Shown here: piece after piece, positions 22,798 through 31,894 of the stretch
How the letters are laid out: each line of letters starts with the position of its first letter
Numbering within the stretch: the first letter of the stretch is position 1
DNA from: Bacillota bacterium
GTDB lineage: Bacteria; Bacillota; UBA4882; UBA8346
Assembly (NCBI GenBank): GCA_023435565.1
Contig: JAEYRN010000022.1
Location: forward strand, 1 to 34,769
DNA: 34,769 nucleotides
Reading direction: 5' to 3'
The notes under the pieces: generated by a model
What the model was told of the DNA's origin: nothing
Database searches by the model: none
The model's input: the letters and a program-made list of their open reading frames with translations, nothing else
Position numbers and translations under genes: made by a program

Positions 22798-24047
22798 TGG
22801 GCGACAAACAGATTGAGGTGGCGATTATCGGAGCCGGACCGGCCGGTCTGGCGGCAGCCTTATCCGCTATCGACTCCAGAGCATCAGAAGTTTACCTCTT
22901 TGAGCGCCACCAAGAATTAGGCGGAATCTTACCCCAATGCATCCATAATGGTTTTGGCCTCCGTTACTTCAAGGAAGAGCTGACCGGCCCCGAGTATGCA
23001 GCGCGCTTCATCAAACTTGTGAAAAACAATCCCCGGATTAAGCTAAAAACCGGCACTATGGTGGTTGAGTTAACTCCGGACTTAAAATTGACCACTCTGG
23101 GATCGGCGGAAGGTATCGCTACCTATCGGGCCAAAGCGGTTATCTTAGCCATGGGTTGCCGGGAACGGCCCCGGGGAGCGATTAACATACCGGGGACCCG
23201 GCCCGCCGGTATTTTCACCGCCGGAACCATTCAACGGATGATAAATATCGAAGGATATGTCCCGGGACGCCGGGCGGTGATCCTCGGCTCCGGTGATATC
23301 GGCCTAATCATGGCCCGCCGTCTGACCTTGGAGGAAATCAAGGTTGAGGCTGTTCTGGAACTGATGCCCTACTCCGCCGGACTTACCCGGAATATAGTTC
23401 AATGCCTTGATGACTTTGAAATCCCCTTATTATTGAACCATACCGTAACCCGAATTTATGGCGGGAAAAGGATTGAGGGAGTTGAAGCGTCCCTGGTGGA
23501 TGAGAACCGGGCGCCTATTCGAGAAAAAGCTTTTAAAATTGATTGCGACACCTTGGTCTTATCTGTCGGTTTAATTCCGGAAAACGAACTTTCAGCCATG
23601 GCCGGAGTTAAACTGCATCAAACAACAGGCGGGCCTGAAACCGACTCGTTATGCAGGACTTCGGTCCCGGGGATCTTCGCCTGCGGTAATGTACTCCACG
23701 TTCACGACCTGGTGGACGATGTCAGTAACGAAGCAAAAAACGCCGGTAAGGCGGCCGCCGAGTATGCCGGTGGGAAAAACCAATCTCCCCCCACCTGCCG
23801 GATTATACTTGGCCGAAATATCAAGTCCGTTACACCGCAATTAATCTGCCCCGATACGGAGACAACTTTGTATATCCGGGTAGTGTCACCCCAACGAGAG
23901 GTTCGGTTAAAAGTGGGAGGCCAAATGATTAAAGAGAAAGTTGTGACTCCCGGTGAGACCATCCGTTTCACTCTAAAGCCGGAGGTCATACCCGACCAGG
24001 GAGAGCTTTTGGTAAGCATCGAACCCGGGGGTGAACCTTATGCCTGA
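22797..24047 (+). CDS. glpB: FAD/NAD(P)-binding oxidoreductase, GlpB-like partner
   Basis: A 416-residue pyridine-nucleotide-disulfide-oxidoreductase-fold protein. It has an FAD motif (VAIIGAGPAGLAAALSAID) near the N-terminus. A second dinucleotide motif (RRAVILGSGDIGLIMARRLTLE) follows at about 155-180. A C-terminal FAD motif ends VPGIFACGNVLHVHDLVDD. It carries no redox-active CxxC disulfide. In many Bacillota this protein, the GlpA-like protein and a DUF1667 protein form one operon for anaerobic glycerol-3-phosphate oxidation. It probably moves electrons from GlpA to an NAD(P) or membrane acceptor. A ribosome site lies inside the end of glpA and the genes overlap, so the operon is tight. 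Confidence 0.85.
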   Translation: MGDKQIEVAIIGAGPAGLAAALSAIDSRASEVYLFERHQELGGILPQCIHNGFGLRYFKEELTGPEYAARFIKLVKNNPRIKLKTGTMVVELTPDLKLTTLGSAEGIATYRAKAVILAMGCRERPRGAINIPGTRPAGIFTAGTIQRMINIEGYVPGRRAVILGSGDIGLIMARRLTLEEIKVEAVLELMPYSAGLTRNIVQCLDDFEIPLLLNHTVTRIYGGKRIEGVEASLVDENRAPIREKAFKIDCDTLVLSVGLIPENELSAMAGVKLHQTTGGPETDSLCRTSVPGIFACGNVLHVHDLVDDVSNEAKNAGKAAAEYAGGKNQSPPTCRIILGRNIKSVTPQLICPDTETTLYIRVVSPQREVRLKVGGQMIKEKVVTPGETIRFTLKPEVIPDQGELLVSIEPGGEPYA

Positions 24048-24435
24048 AATAACATGTATCGGTTGTCCGCTGGGGTGTAAGATCAAAGTCGAGACTGGGG
24101 AAAAGGGTTTCAAAACCACCGGAGAAGGATGTCCCAGGGGAGTGGCTTATGCCAAGGATGAGTTGACTGCGCCAAAGCGGGTCCTAACCGCAGTGGTAGC
24201 CGTTGAAGGCCGTGAGATATTACTTCCGGTAAAAACCGCGAAAGCAATCCCTAAGGAAAAGCTCTTTGAGGCAATGGCTGAAATTAAGCAAATCAGGGTG
24301 AAACCGCCGGTAACTATCGGGCAGATTGTTTGGGAAAACTTGGCCGGGACCGGGGTGGGTTTGGTGGCTGGAAAGGATGTGGGGCTGTCGCAAAAAGAAA
24401 CACAAACGAATGCCCTCATCATCACCAGGCCCTAA
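24040..24435 (+). CDS. DUF1667 small cysteine-motif protein of the glycerol-3-phosphate oxidase
   Basis: A 131-residue protein. I start it at the ATG at 24040, about 8 bases after GGGGG, overlapping glpB by 8 bases (an earlier GTG at 24031 lacks a site of its own). The N-terminus has C6-x2-C9-x3-C13 and C31 (CIGCPLGC and GEGCPRG), a likely iron-sulfur or zinc site. A DUF1667 domain follows with RVLTAVVAVEGRE, LLPVKTAKAIPKEKLFE and a PPVTIGQIVWENLAGTGV segment. Its constant association with GlpA/GlpB suggests an electron-transfer subunit taking the place of GlpC. Function is inferred from context. Confidence 0.85.
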   Translation: MPEITCIGCPLGCKIKVETGEKGFKTTGEGCPRGVAYAKDELTAPKRVLTAVVAVEGREILLPVKTAKAIPKEKLFEAMAEIKQIRVKPPVTIGQIVWENLAGTGVGLVAGKDVGLSQKETQTNALIITRP

Positions 24436-24520
24436 AGGACCTGGCTAGGTATATAAAATCGTTCTTAAGCCCCATTAATGGGGCTGGGTTATACTTCGAA
24501 GTTTTACCAGCCCCGTAGGG
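24425..24520. terminator. Nested hairpins between the convergent glp and mms operons
   Basis: Three structures are possible. CCAGG/CCTGG (24425-24444) spans the stop codon. A perfect 18-bp palindrome with AGCCCC/GGGGCT ends lies at 24468-24485. GGGGCTGG (24480-24487) also pairs with CCAGCCCC (24507-24514), enclosing ACTTCGAAGT. No long T-run follows on either strand, so termination is likely but not certain. Confidence 0.55.
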
Positions 24521-24558
24521 GGGTTTAGAATGTTATATTACCTAAAAAAACTCTATTG

Positions 24559-25776
24559 TTATTTCGCCTTATTTTTTGAAATAATGTCAAACGCGACAGC
24601 CATACAGAGAACAAATCCTTTAATTGTCATCTGCCAGTCGCTCCCAACACCCATGATTGACATTCCGTTATTGAGAACGCCCATGACCAATGCGCCGATA
24701 ATGGCCCCGATTACTGTTCCGATACCGCCGGAAGCGGAAGCGCCTCCGATAAAGCAAGCAGCAATGGCGTCCAACTCAAAATTATCTCCCAACAGAGGAA
24801 ATGCCGAATTGGTACGGGAAGCGAAAGCAATTCCCGCGAAAGCTGATAAAAGGGCCATATTAAAATAAACATAGAAAAGCACTTTCTGGGTATTGATCCC
24901 TGAAAGCCTGGCCGCCTTCTCATTTCCGCCCAACGCGTAAATATATCGCCCGGGAACAGTTTTAGTAGTAAAAAAGTGATAGCTGATAATTAGAGCCGCA
25001 AGAATTATCAGGATTATGGGAATACCCTTATAAGCAGCCAACCAATAAGCAAAAAGGTTTATCGAAACTACTATTAATATTAGCTGACTTATAAACAATG
25101 AAGTCGGGATTATTTCCGCTTCATTTTTCACTTTTTCCCTTCGGTTCTTGATCTGCATTAATACCAGAATTACCGAAAAAACAATACTTATTGCAATGGG
25201 TGTCAAATTTAAATTTGAACCAAAACTAGCGAAGAAGTCCGGAAGAAAACCAGAACTGATTTTTTGAAAAGACTCGGGAAACGGTGAAAGAGTAAGTCCC
25301 TGGAGCATGGTAGTTGTTAGTCCCCTAAACAAAAGCATACCAGCTAAGGTTGCTATAAATGAGGGTATTTTCAAATAGGCAATAAGACCACCCTGCCAAA
25401 TGCCGATAATTGCGCCTACCAGCATACTAATTATAAATGCCAGAGTTATATCCATTTTAAGATTAACCACCAGATGGCCCATTATAGCTGCAACGATGGC
25501 GCTTACCGAGCCGACCGAAAGATCAATATTTCCCCCCGTTAAAATACATAGGGTCATCCCAATTGCCAATATCAGCACATAGCTGTTTTGCAGGACTAAA
25601 TTCGTTACATTCATCGGCATTAATAAAATTCCGTTAGTAAATATCTGAAAGAATGCCATAATAAGAATTAATGCAATCAGCATTGCATATTGACGAATAT
25701 TACTCTTTAAAGCGTACTTTATCGCCTCAAATTTAGCTGATCCAACTTTTGGTGTTTCCATTTTTACTGTTTCCAT
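24559..25776 (-). CDS. mmsB: Multiple-monosaccharide ABC transporter permease
   Basis: A polytopic membrane permease of 405 residues in the RbsC/XylH/GguB class. The length fits the larger MmsB/GguB/XylH type rather than RbsC (about 320). Motifs include LAIGMTLCILTGGNIDLSVG, LKIPSFIATLAGMLLFRG and, near the C-terminus, GNEKAARLSGINTQKV and FIGGASASGGIGTVIGA. The chosen ATG at 25776 shares one base with the stop of the ATPase gene and has GGGGG 8 bases upstream, so translation is coupled. It is the last gene of the chvE-mmsA-mmsB operon. Confidence 0.92.
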   Translation of the reverse strand: METVKMETPKVGSAKFEAIKYALKSNIRQYAMLIALILIMAFFQIFTNGILLMPMNVTNLVLQNSYVLILAIGMTLCILTGGNIDLSVGSVSAIVAAIMGHLVVNLKMDITLAFIISMLVGAIIGIWQGGLIAYLKIPSFIATLAGMLLFRGLTTTMLQGLTLSPFPESFQKISSGFLPDFFASFGSNLNLTPIAISIVFSVILVLMQIKNRREKVKNEAEIIPTSLFISQLILIVVSINLFAYWLAAYKGIPIILIILAALIISYHFFTTKTVPGRYIYALGGNEKAARLSGINTQKVLFYVYFNMALLSAFAGIAFASRTNSAFPLLGDNFELDAIAACFIGGASASGGIGTVIGAIIGALVMGVLNNGMSIMGVGSDWQMTIKGFVLCMAVAFDIISKNKAK

Positions 25777-27305
25777 CAGCAACACCCCCTATTGCTCTGC
25801 ATAATACATTTCATTATACTCTCTTGTGACGCGACTTCTTTTTCAAGTTCGCCCACAATTTTACCATCGTTCATCACATAGACCCGATCACAAATTCCCA
25901 GTATCTCAGGGAGTTCAGAGGAGATAAAGATGATGGATTTACCTTCCTCAGCAAGTTGATTAATGATGGTATAAATTTCATATTTAGCGCCCACATCTAT
26001 CCCTCGGGTGGGCTCATCCATGATCAAAACATCGGGTTCGGCAAAGATCCATTTTGCCAGCACTACCTTTTGTTGGTTGCCTCCCGATAGGTTTTGAATT
26101 TTATGAAAAATACTTGAGGATTTAATATTAAGCTTTTTCCGAAAAGCCACAGCCGCCTGGTTCTCTTTATGATCATTGATAACTGATCTTTTGCTGATCT
26201 TTTTTAAATTAGATAAAGATACGTTATGTTTAATATCTTCAATAAGGATAAGTCCCGCATTCTTGCGATCTTCGGTGACATAAGCCAAACCATGACCAAT
26301 TGCCTGCTTAACGTTATGAATAGCGATCTCTTTACCGTCTTTGATAACCTGGCCGCTGATATGATTGCCATAAGCCTTGCCGAATACGCTCATAGCAAAT
26401 TCGGTCCGGCCCGAACCCATCAAACCCGATATTCCTACGATTTCTCCCCTATTGACCTTAATATTTACATCCTTGATTACTTTTCGGCCATCGATTAGTG
26501 GATCATAGACATTCCAATTTTTCACTTCAAAATATACTTCTCCGATATTCGGTTTACGTTTGGGAAACCGGTCTAACAATTCCCGGCCAACCATTCCTTT
26601 AATGATTCTGTCTTCACTGATTTCATGATTCTTAATTGTTTCAATTGTCGCGCCGTCACGAAGTATAGTTATCGAATCAGCAACCTTAATAACCTCATTT
26701 AACTTATGAGAAATTAAGATTGAAGTAATACCGGACTTTTTCAGCTCCAACAACAGTCTTAATAAATTATCCGAATCTTCTTCATTTAAAGCGGCTGTCG
26801 GTTCATCCAGGATCAACAGCTTAACGTCTTTGGCCAATGCTTTGGCAATTTCAACAAGCTGTTGTTTACCAACGCCGATATCCTTAATTAAAACGTTGGA
26901 ATTGTCCTTAAGACCTACTTTTTTAAGAAGTTCCGAAGCTTTTTGATGGGTTTTTTCCCAATTGATAATGCCTGATGATGCCCTTTCATTTCCGATAAAT
27001 ATGTTTTCTCCAATTGATAGGTAAGGAATTAGCGCAAGTTCTTGATGTATAATAGCAATCCCCATTTTTTCACTGTCTCTAATATTTCTAAAGATGCAAC
27101 TATTGCCCTGAAAAATTATTTCTCCGCTATATTCGCCATGGGGGTAAATACCACTCAGCACATTCATAAGCGTAGATTTTCCTGCTCCGTTTTCCCCGAC
27201 AAGAGCATGAATTTCTCCGGACATTACTTTAAAATTAACATTGTTGAGCGCTTTTACTCCACCAAAACTTTTGGTGATATTTTTCATTTCAAGAATAACT
27301 TGCAT
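25776..27305 (-). CDS. mmsA: Multiple-monosaccharide ABC transporter ATP-binding protein (duplicated ATPase)
   Basis: A cytoplasmic ATPase of 509 residues with two fused ABC domains, as in RbsA/XylG/GguA. Domain 1 has Walker A GENGAGKST (37-45) and Walker B LLILDEPTAAL; its signature is the degenerate IGVGKQQL normal for this family. Domain 2 has the degenerate Walker A GLMGSGRTE, a full LSGGNQQKVVLAKW signature and VLIMDEPTRGIDVGAKYEIY. The ATG at 27305 follows GAGGCGGG. It is separated from chvE by 250 bases holding three hairpins, so it is probably expressed at a lower level than the binding protein. Confidence 0.94.
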   Translation of the reverse strand: MQVILEMKNITKSFGGVKALNNVNFKVMSGEIHALVGENGAGKSTLMNVLSGIYPHGEYSGEIIFQGNSCIFRNIRDSEKMGIAIIHQELALIPYLSIGENIFIGNERASSGIINWEKTHQKASELLKKVGLKDNSNVLIKDIGVGKQQLVEIAKALAKDVKLLILDEPTAALNEEDSDNLLRLLLELKKSGITSILISHKLNEVIKVADSITILRDGATIETIKNHEISEDRIIKGMVGRELLDRFPKRKPNIGEVYFEVKNWNVYDPLIDGRKVIKDVNIKVNRGEIVGISGLMGSGRTEFAMSVFGKAYGNHISGQVIKDGKEIAIHNVKQAIGHGLAYVTEDRKNAGLILIEDIKHNVSLSNLKKISKRSVINDHKENQAAVAFRKKLNIKSSSIFHKIQNLSGGNQQKVVLAKWIFAEPDVLIMDEPTRGIDVGAKYEIYTIINQLAEEGKSIIFISSELPEILGICDRVYVMNDGKIVGELEKEVASQESIMKCIMQSNRGCC

Positions 27306-27332
27306 ATTATCCCGCCTCTAACATGTTACTAT

Positions 27333-27547
27333 TATGTTGCAAAAAATTTTGGAGATGTCGACTTTCAATGCAACATATACTCCTTGATTGATAAGTTGGA
27401 AATGCTTTACCCAAAACTTTTTTCAACTTATATATATCGTTTGAATAAAGGTAGTGCTTTTGAACAGAGTATTTGTTCTGTCCAAAAGCACATTGATCCT
27501 TCATTGATGATTAACAAAAACAATATCTGAGAAGATAGTTTTGTTAA
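27333..27547 (-). other. Three intercistronic hairpins between chvE and mmsA
   Basis: In minus-strand order, arms 27547-27533 and 27528-27511 (TTAACAAAACTATCT and near-complement) form the first. Arms 27491-27477 and 27468-27454 (15 bp, one mismatch, GTGCTTTTG ends) form the second. Arms 27377-27369 and 27341-27333 (TATGTTGCA, 9 bp) form the third. The first lies 11 bases after the chvE stop. They probably stabilise the chvE mRNA or cause partial termination. Confidence 0.65.
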
Positions 27548-27557
27548 TCCGTACTAT

Positions 27558-28619
27558 TTATTGCAGATCGGATTCTTTGTAATAACCACTGTCGACTAAG
27601 AGTTCCTTATAGTTGTTTGCATCAGCGTAAACAGGTTCACAAAGGAAGGACGGAACGACTTTAACGCCGTTGTTATAGGTTTTAGTATCATTGATCGGTG
27701 CTTCTTTACCTTCAACTATAGCTCCGACCATCTCTACGACTTGAGATGCAAGGGTCCGGGTATCTTTGAAAATGGACATGGATTGTTGTCCGTTAATCAT
27801 TGCGATTACGTTTGGTTTGTCGCAATCTTGACCGGTAATGATCGGATAAGGTTTCGCATCGGTGCCGTAACCGGCGTTCTTAAGGGAGGTAACAATACCA
27901 ATGGCCAAGCTGTCGTTGGGGGACAATACTGCATCAAGCTTTTTGCCGCCCGCATAGTTTGCGGTAACCAGGTTGTCCATTCTGGCTTGCGCGGTTGCAG
28001 ATTTCCAACCAGGAATGGCGATTTTGGTAAACTGGGTTTGTTTGCTCGGAATTATAATTTTACCGTTGTCGATATACGGTTGAAGAATACTCATGGCGCC
28101 GCTATTAAAGAAGAGAGCGTTGTTGTCATCCGGAGAACCGGCAAACAACTCCATGTTAAACGGTCCTTTGCCTTCTTTTAGGCCAAGATTTTCTTCGATA
28201 TATTCGCCTTGAATGACGCCAACTTTGAAATTATCAAAAGTTGCATAATAGTCAACGTTTTCAGAGTTCATAATCAGCCGGTCGTAAGCGATAACCTTGA
28301 TATCGTTCTCGGCGGCTTTGTTCAATACATCAGTAAGAGCGGAACCGTCGATGGATGCGATAACGAGAACTTTACATTTCTTGGTGATCATGTTTTCCAG
28401 CTGTTGAATCTGGGTATTCACGTCATCATTTGCGTATTGAAGATCAACCGCATAACCCTTTTTCTCAAGTTGGGCCTTCATATTAGAACCGTCTTGGTTC
28501 CAACGTTGCAGGGATTGGGTAGGCATAGCAACACCGATAAGATTATCGGAAGACTTTTTACATCCACCAAAGCTTAAAGCTAAAACAACTACTAGAGTTA
28601 GTAACAAAAGCTTTTTCAT
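27558..28619 (-). CDS. chvE: ChvE-type sugar-binding lipoprotein
   Basis: An extracytoplasmic binding protein of 353 residues for the MmsAB transporter. I start it at the ATG at 28619, which has AAAGGAG upstream; the earlier in-frame GTG at 28637 overlaps that box. MKKLLLLTLVVVLALSFGGC is a lipoprotein signal peptide with the lipidated Cys at 20. The mature part is a periplasmic-binding-protein type 1 fold: IGVAMPTQSLQRWNQDG, VIAYDRLIMNSENVDYYATFDN, AGSPDDNNA and LSPNDSLAIGIV match the ChvE/XylF group. These bind D-xylose, glucose, galactose or arabinose; the exact ligand cannot be told. Its promoter region (28620-29199) is long. Confidence 0.93.
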   Translation of the reverse strand: MKKLLLLTLVVVLALSFGGCKKSSDNLIGVAMPTQSLQRWNQDGSNMKAQLEKKGYAVDLQYANDDVNTQIQQLENMITKKCKVLVIASIDGSALTDVLNKAAENDIKVIAYDRLIMNSENVDYYATFDNFKVGVIQGEYIEENLGLKEGKGPFNMELFAGSPDDNNALFFNSGAMSILQPYIDNGKIIIPSKQTQFTKIAIPGWKSATAQARMDNLVTANYAGGKKLDAVLSPNDSLAIGIVTSLKNAGYGTDAKPYPIITGQDCDKPNVIAMINGQQSMSIFKDTRTLASQVVEMVGAIVEGKEAPINDTKTYNNGVKVVPSFLCEPVYADANNYKELLVDSGYYKESDLQ

Positions 28620-29199
28620 TAAATTTGCTCCTTTCACCTAACAATGTTTTGATAAATGAACCCATGATAAACTTTATTAAATTAGTCGACCACCCCATCT
28701 CTTAAAAAATTGTCTTTAAGCTACCAAAACAGGCTTATTAAGACATATATATAATTTTATTACAACAGTTTAAACATTAATACTGTAGGCTATTTCCATA
28801 TAGGATTAAATAAATATTTTCCGAATGCAAATGCTATCAAATCGGTATTTATTTCATCCTTGTGGGCATTTTGCGTTTTAAAAAATAATTTAAGATTCGC
28901 AATATTATATATTGATAGACTAAAGTATTCATATCACTACATATAATAATGCTCATACATATTAAGGTTAAAACGCAAAAGCCTTATATTACAGCTGTTA
29001 TAAGTTGAATTAAATTAAAGAGTGATTAATGAGGGATTTGTTTACAAATAAATCTTTTGTAACGCATTTTATCGTAACATATACTGAAATTTATGTATCT
29101 AGAGTCAATTGCCAGGATTAGCAATTAAATTGTAAAGTTTTTATTAAAGCGAAGTATCGAAAATGTAACAAGTACTTTTTTGCAGTCAAAATAATCCTC
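28620..29199. other. AT-rich regulatory region upstream of chvE
   Basis: No gene is seen in 580 bases. A 13-bp perfect inverted repeat, TTTTGCGTTTTAA (28869-28881) and its complement (28968-28980), is separated by 86 bases, a layout suited to looping by an AraC-type regulator such as the YesN-like protein encoded nearby. A near-palindrome ACAGT...ACTGT lies near 28764-28785. AATTGC/GCAATT arms at 29107-29126 may be a weak end signal for the sensory operon. Confidence 0.45.
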
Positions 29200-30273
29200 T
29201 TAGATTTCGTATTTCTTTCCAAAATGGGAAACGTTTAAATAAATGTCATCCTTACGATGAAATCCATCTTTAATAACGATCTCCATGTTTTCTTTATTAA
29301 TGGGGATTGGGTTGATAATCTCCGATTTTATAAAATGTTTACCGTTGAATATCGGTTGGCCGTTAGTTTTTATATCTTTTTCAGCAACCAAAGCCATTGC
29401 GAAATCAGCGGCTTGGTAGGCTAAATTACGAATCGGTTTATAAACCGTCATTAACTGAGTGCCTTCAACGATCCGCTGACAGCCGGAAAGATCAGCGTCA
29501 TGCCCCACTACCATTACTTTTCCGGCAATCCGCCATTCGGATAAAGCTTCAATAACCGCACTGGCAAGACTATCATTGGCTGCAATAACCCCGTCGAACT
29601 TTTTACCTTGGGCCAACAAGGTTTGGATGTATTGGTAGGCATCTTCGGGACGCCAATCTTCAGCCCAAGCCTCAAAGATGATTTTGATCTTGTTTTCTTC
29701 AAGATAATGATTAAGAACATTCTTATATCCCTGGTTAAACATATAACAATTATTGTCGGTAGGGGCCCCGTTGATAATCACATAATTTCCGGTCGGAACT
29801 TTGTCTATCAGATATTCGGCCATGAACTCGCCGACTTTATAGTTATCGAAAGAGATGTAAAGGTCAATATCGGCGTTACGAATTAAACGGTCATAGGAGA
29901 TGACCTTGATTCCGGCCTTTTTGGCCAATTGGGCCGCTGAAGCAGCCTCATTAAGGTCATGAGGAACAATGATTAAAAGATCAATTTTTTGACTAAGAAG
30001 ATATTCTACTTGTTGCAATTGTTTTTGTTGATCGTTATTGGCGTTTTGGACCAAAAGTTCGCCGCCCAGTTGCTCGATGCGTTCCTTTAAATAATCCCGG
30101 TCCCGCCGCCACCTGTCTTCTTGCAAAGTTGCCATGGCTAAGCCGATTTTAATCGGTTTAATATTTTGAGCATTTTTGCCCGAAAGCTTTTGCCCAAATT
30201 TGCAACCACCGGTTAGAAAGAGACTGAGGATTAAGACGCCAAATAAAGATAGACGGCTAATTCTCATTTTCAT
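29200..30273 (-). CDS. XylF-like sugar-binding lipoprotein of the sensory operon
   Basis: A binding protein of about 357 residues. The signal peptide MKMRISRLSLFGVLILSLFL ends in a TGGC lipobox with Cys at 24. The mature part is a type-1 binding fold close to XylF/ChvE: IGLAMATLQEDRWRRDRDYL, VISYDRLIRNADIDLYISFDNY, GAPTDNNCYMFNQG and GVIAANDSLASAVIEAL. It overlaps the end of the response-regulator gene by 17 bases, so it belongs to the sensory operon rather than to the transporter operon. It may deliver ligand to the kinase or serve as a second binding protein for MmsAB. The start could be the second ATG at 30267, which has better spacing from GGGGG. Confidence 0.9.
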   Translation of the reverse strand: MKMRISRLSLFGVLILSLFLTGGCKFGQKLSGKNAQNIKPIKIGLAMATLQEDRWRRDRDYLKERIEQLGGELLVQNANNDQQKQLQQVEYLLSQKIDLLIIVPHDLNEAASAAQLAKKAGIKVISYDRLIRNADIDLYISFDNYKVGEFMAEYLIDKVPTGNYVIINGAPTDNNCYMFNQGYKNVLNHYLEENKIKIIFEAWAEDWRPEDAYQYIQTLLAQGKKFDGVIAANDSLASAVIEALSEWRIAGKVMVVGHDADLSGCQRIVEGTQLMTVYKPIRNLAYQAADFAMALVAEKDIKTNGQPIFNGKHFIKSEIINPIPINKENMEIVIKDGFHRKDDIYLNVSHFGKKYEI

Positions 30274-31894
30274 TATCCCCCTGCTCTTTTTTTAACAGAT
30301 CGCCGCGGTACTCAGAAGGAGTAACTTGATAATATTTGCGAAAAATTCTGCTGAAATAATTGGGATCATTATATCCCACCGCAAAGCTGCATTCTTTAAC
30401 CGATAAACCCTGAGCCAGTAAATCAATGGCTTTTACCAGGCGGACCTTGGTAAGATATTCGGTAAAACTCACTCCCAGTTCTTCACGGAACAGGCGGCAG
30501 AAATAAAACGGACTGATTGAGACCGAACGCGCTATCTCCTCAAGGGTTAGATTTTGATGGTAACGGTGATCGATCATATCTTTGGCCTTTAAAATTGTAG
30601 AATTGGCATTAAATTGAAGGCTTTTTCGAACAGCATCCGTTAGGACCAGAATCCTGTCTTTGATTTCGTTGAATATATCCTGTATTTCGGTATAATTAAG
30701 CATTTTTATTAGTTCTTGATATCCGGGAGAAAAGTGTTCGGAAAGATCTTTACATTTCACCGCGTTTTTACTGACCCGGTAAGCGGATAGTATTAATTCC
30801 AACAAATAACAGAGGAGCCGATCCCTTTCGATACCGTCCTTAACGGCAAATTTGGAACTTAAATTCCGGCATAGGATCTCTACCCGGTTCAAATGTCCGA
30901 AACGAATCCCTTCCAGAATCTCTTCCATATCTTGTTCAAATTCCGGTTCCCAACAATATTGAGGATGAGATTTTATGTCCCGAAAGTAACAAATATCACT
31001 TTGAGTATAGGAATCCAAAGCTTGTAAGGCTTCCTGATAGGATTTTCGGTATTCAAGAGATTTTGGATAAACGGAACCCACTCCAACCCGAAATTTAACG
31101 GGAAGCTTATACGTATCAAGGCGTTCCGTAATCTTGAGGAGATACCGTTCTTGGAATTTCCAGACTTCCTCTTGATTGGAATCGTTAATATAATTAGGAA
31201 CCGGAATAAAAATAACGATTGAGTTTGTTTTAATCAAACTCACGAAACAAGGGAAAAGATGATGAATCTCTTCCGCTAAGGCATCTATTTTTAACCTGAT
31301 CTGGTATTGAAGTTCCAGATTTACGTCAATCGAATCGACTTCAATCAAATAAGAGACGGCAACGAAGAACCCGGCTTGAAATTGGACCCCCAACAAATCC
31401 TGATATTCGATACAGGCTGTTTCATCAATACCTTTAATCAGAGCATGTATTAATTCATTTTCAATTATGGGTAATGATTTCTGATATTTTTCCCGGATCT
31501 TGAATTCCTCTAATTGGGAAAAGTGTCTTTTCTCAATATGGTGCTGGACTTTCCGAATCATCTCCATAATCCGGGTCTTGTTAATCGGCTTTAACAGGTA
31601 TTCAAACACACCGATTTTAATCGCCTCTTGGGCATAGTTAAAATTGTCATACGCCGACAGTATCACTAAAACCACATGCTGGTCAAGGCGCCTGATCTCT
31701 GTTAAAGCTTCCAGTCCGTTGATCCCAGGCATTTTAATATCCATCATCACCAAATCCGGGTGAAAGGTTTGGACCTTATCAATGGCCTCTCTTCCGGTTC
31801 GGGCGGTTTCTATTAAGAATTCGGTTTCCCGCTCAAAAATCCGGTGGATGGAATCCAACATGACTTGTTCATCATCAACTACCAGTATTTTCAT
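30257..31894 (-). CDS. YesN-type response regulator (REC plus AraC-type DNA-binding domain)
   Basis: A cytoplasmic transcription regulator of 545 residues. The receiver domain (1-120) has the acidic pair D7-D8, the phospho-acceptor D52 (LVMMDIKMPG), S/T in LSAYDN and K in LLKPINK. A long middle region (about 130-430) without clear signature is typical of YesN. The C-terminal AraC-type double helix-turn-helix (about 440-540) is marked by LEEIARSVSISPFYFCRLFREELG and VGYNDPNYFSRIFRKYY. It pairs with the kinase encoded just upstream, whose gene it overlaps by 20 bases. The likely target is the chvE-mmsA-mmsB promoter. The ATG at 31894 has GGAG 7 bases upstream. Confidence 0.93.
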   Translation of the reverse strand: MKILVVDDEQVMLDSIHRIFERETEFLIETARTGREAIDKVQTFHPDLVMMDIKMPGINGLEALTEIRRLDQHVVLVILSAYDNFNYAQEAIKIGVFEYLLKPINKTRIMEMIRKVQHHIEKRHFSQLEEFKIREKYQKSLPIIENELIHALIKGIDETACIEYQDLLGVQFQAGFFVAVSYLIEVDSIDVNLELQYQIRLKIDALAEEIHHLFPCFVSLIKTNSIVIFIPVPNYINDSNQEEVWKFQERYLLKITERLDTYKLPVKFRVGVGSVYPKSLEYRKSYQEALQALDSYTQSDICYFRDIKSHPQYCWEPEFEQDMEEILEGIRFGHLNRVEILCRNLSSKFAVKDGIERDRLLCYLLELILSAYRVSKNAVKCKDLSEHFSPGYQELIKMLNYTEIQDIFNEIKDRILVLTDAVRKSLQFNANSTILKAKDMIDHRYHQNLTLEEIARSVSISPFYFCRLFREELGVSFTEYLTKVRLVKAIDLLAQGLSVKECSFAVGYNDPNYFSRIFRKYYQVTPSEYRGDLLKKEQGDNENEN

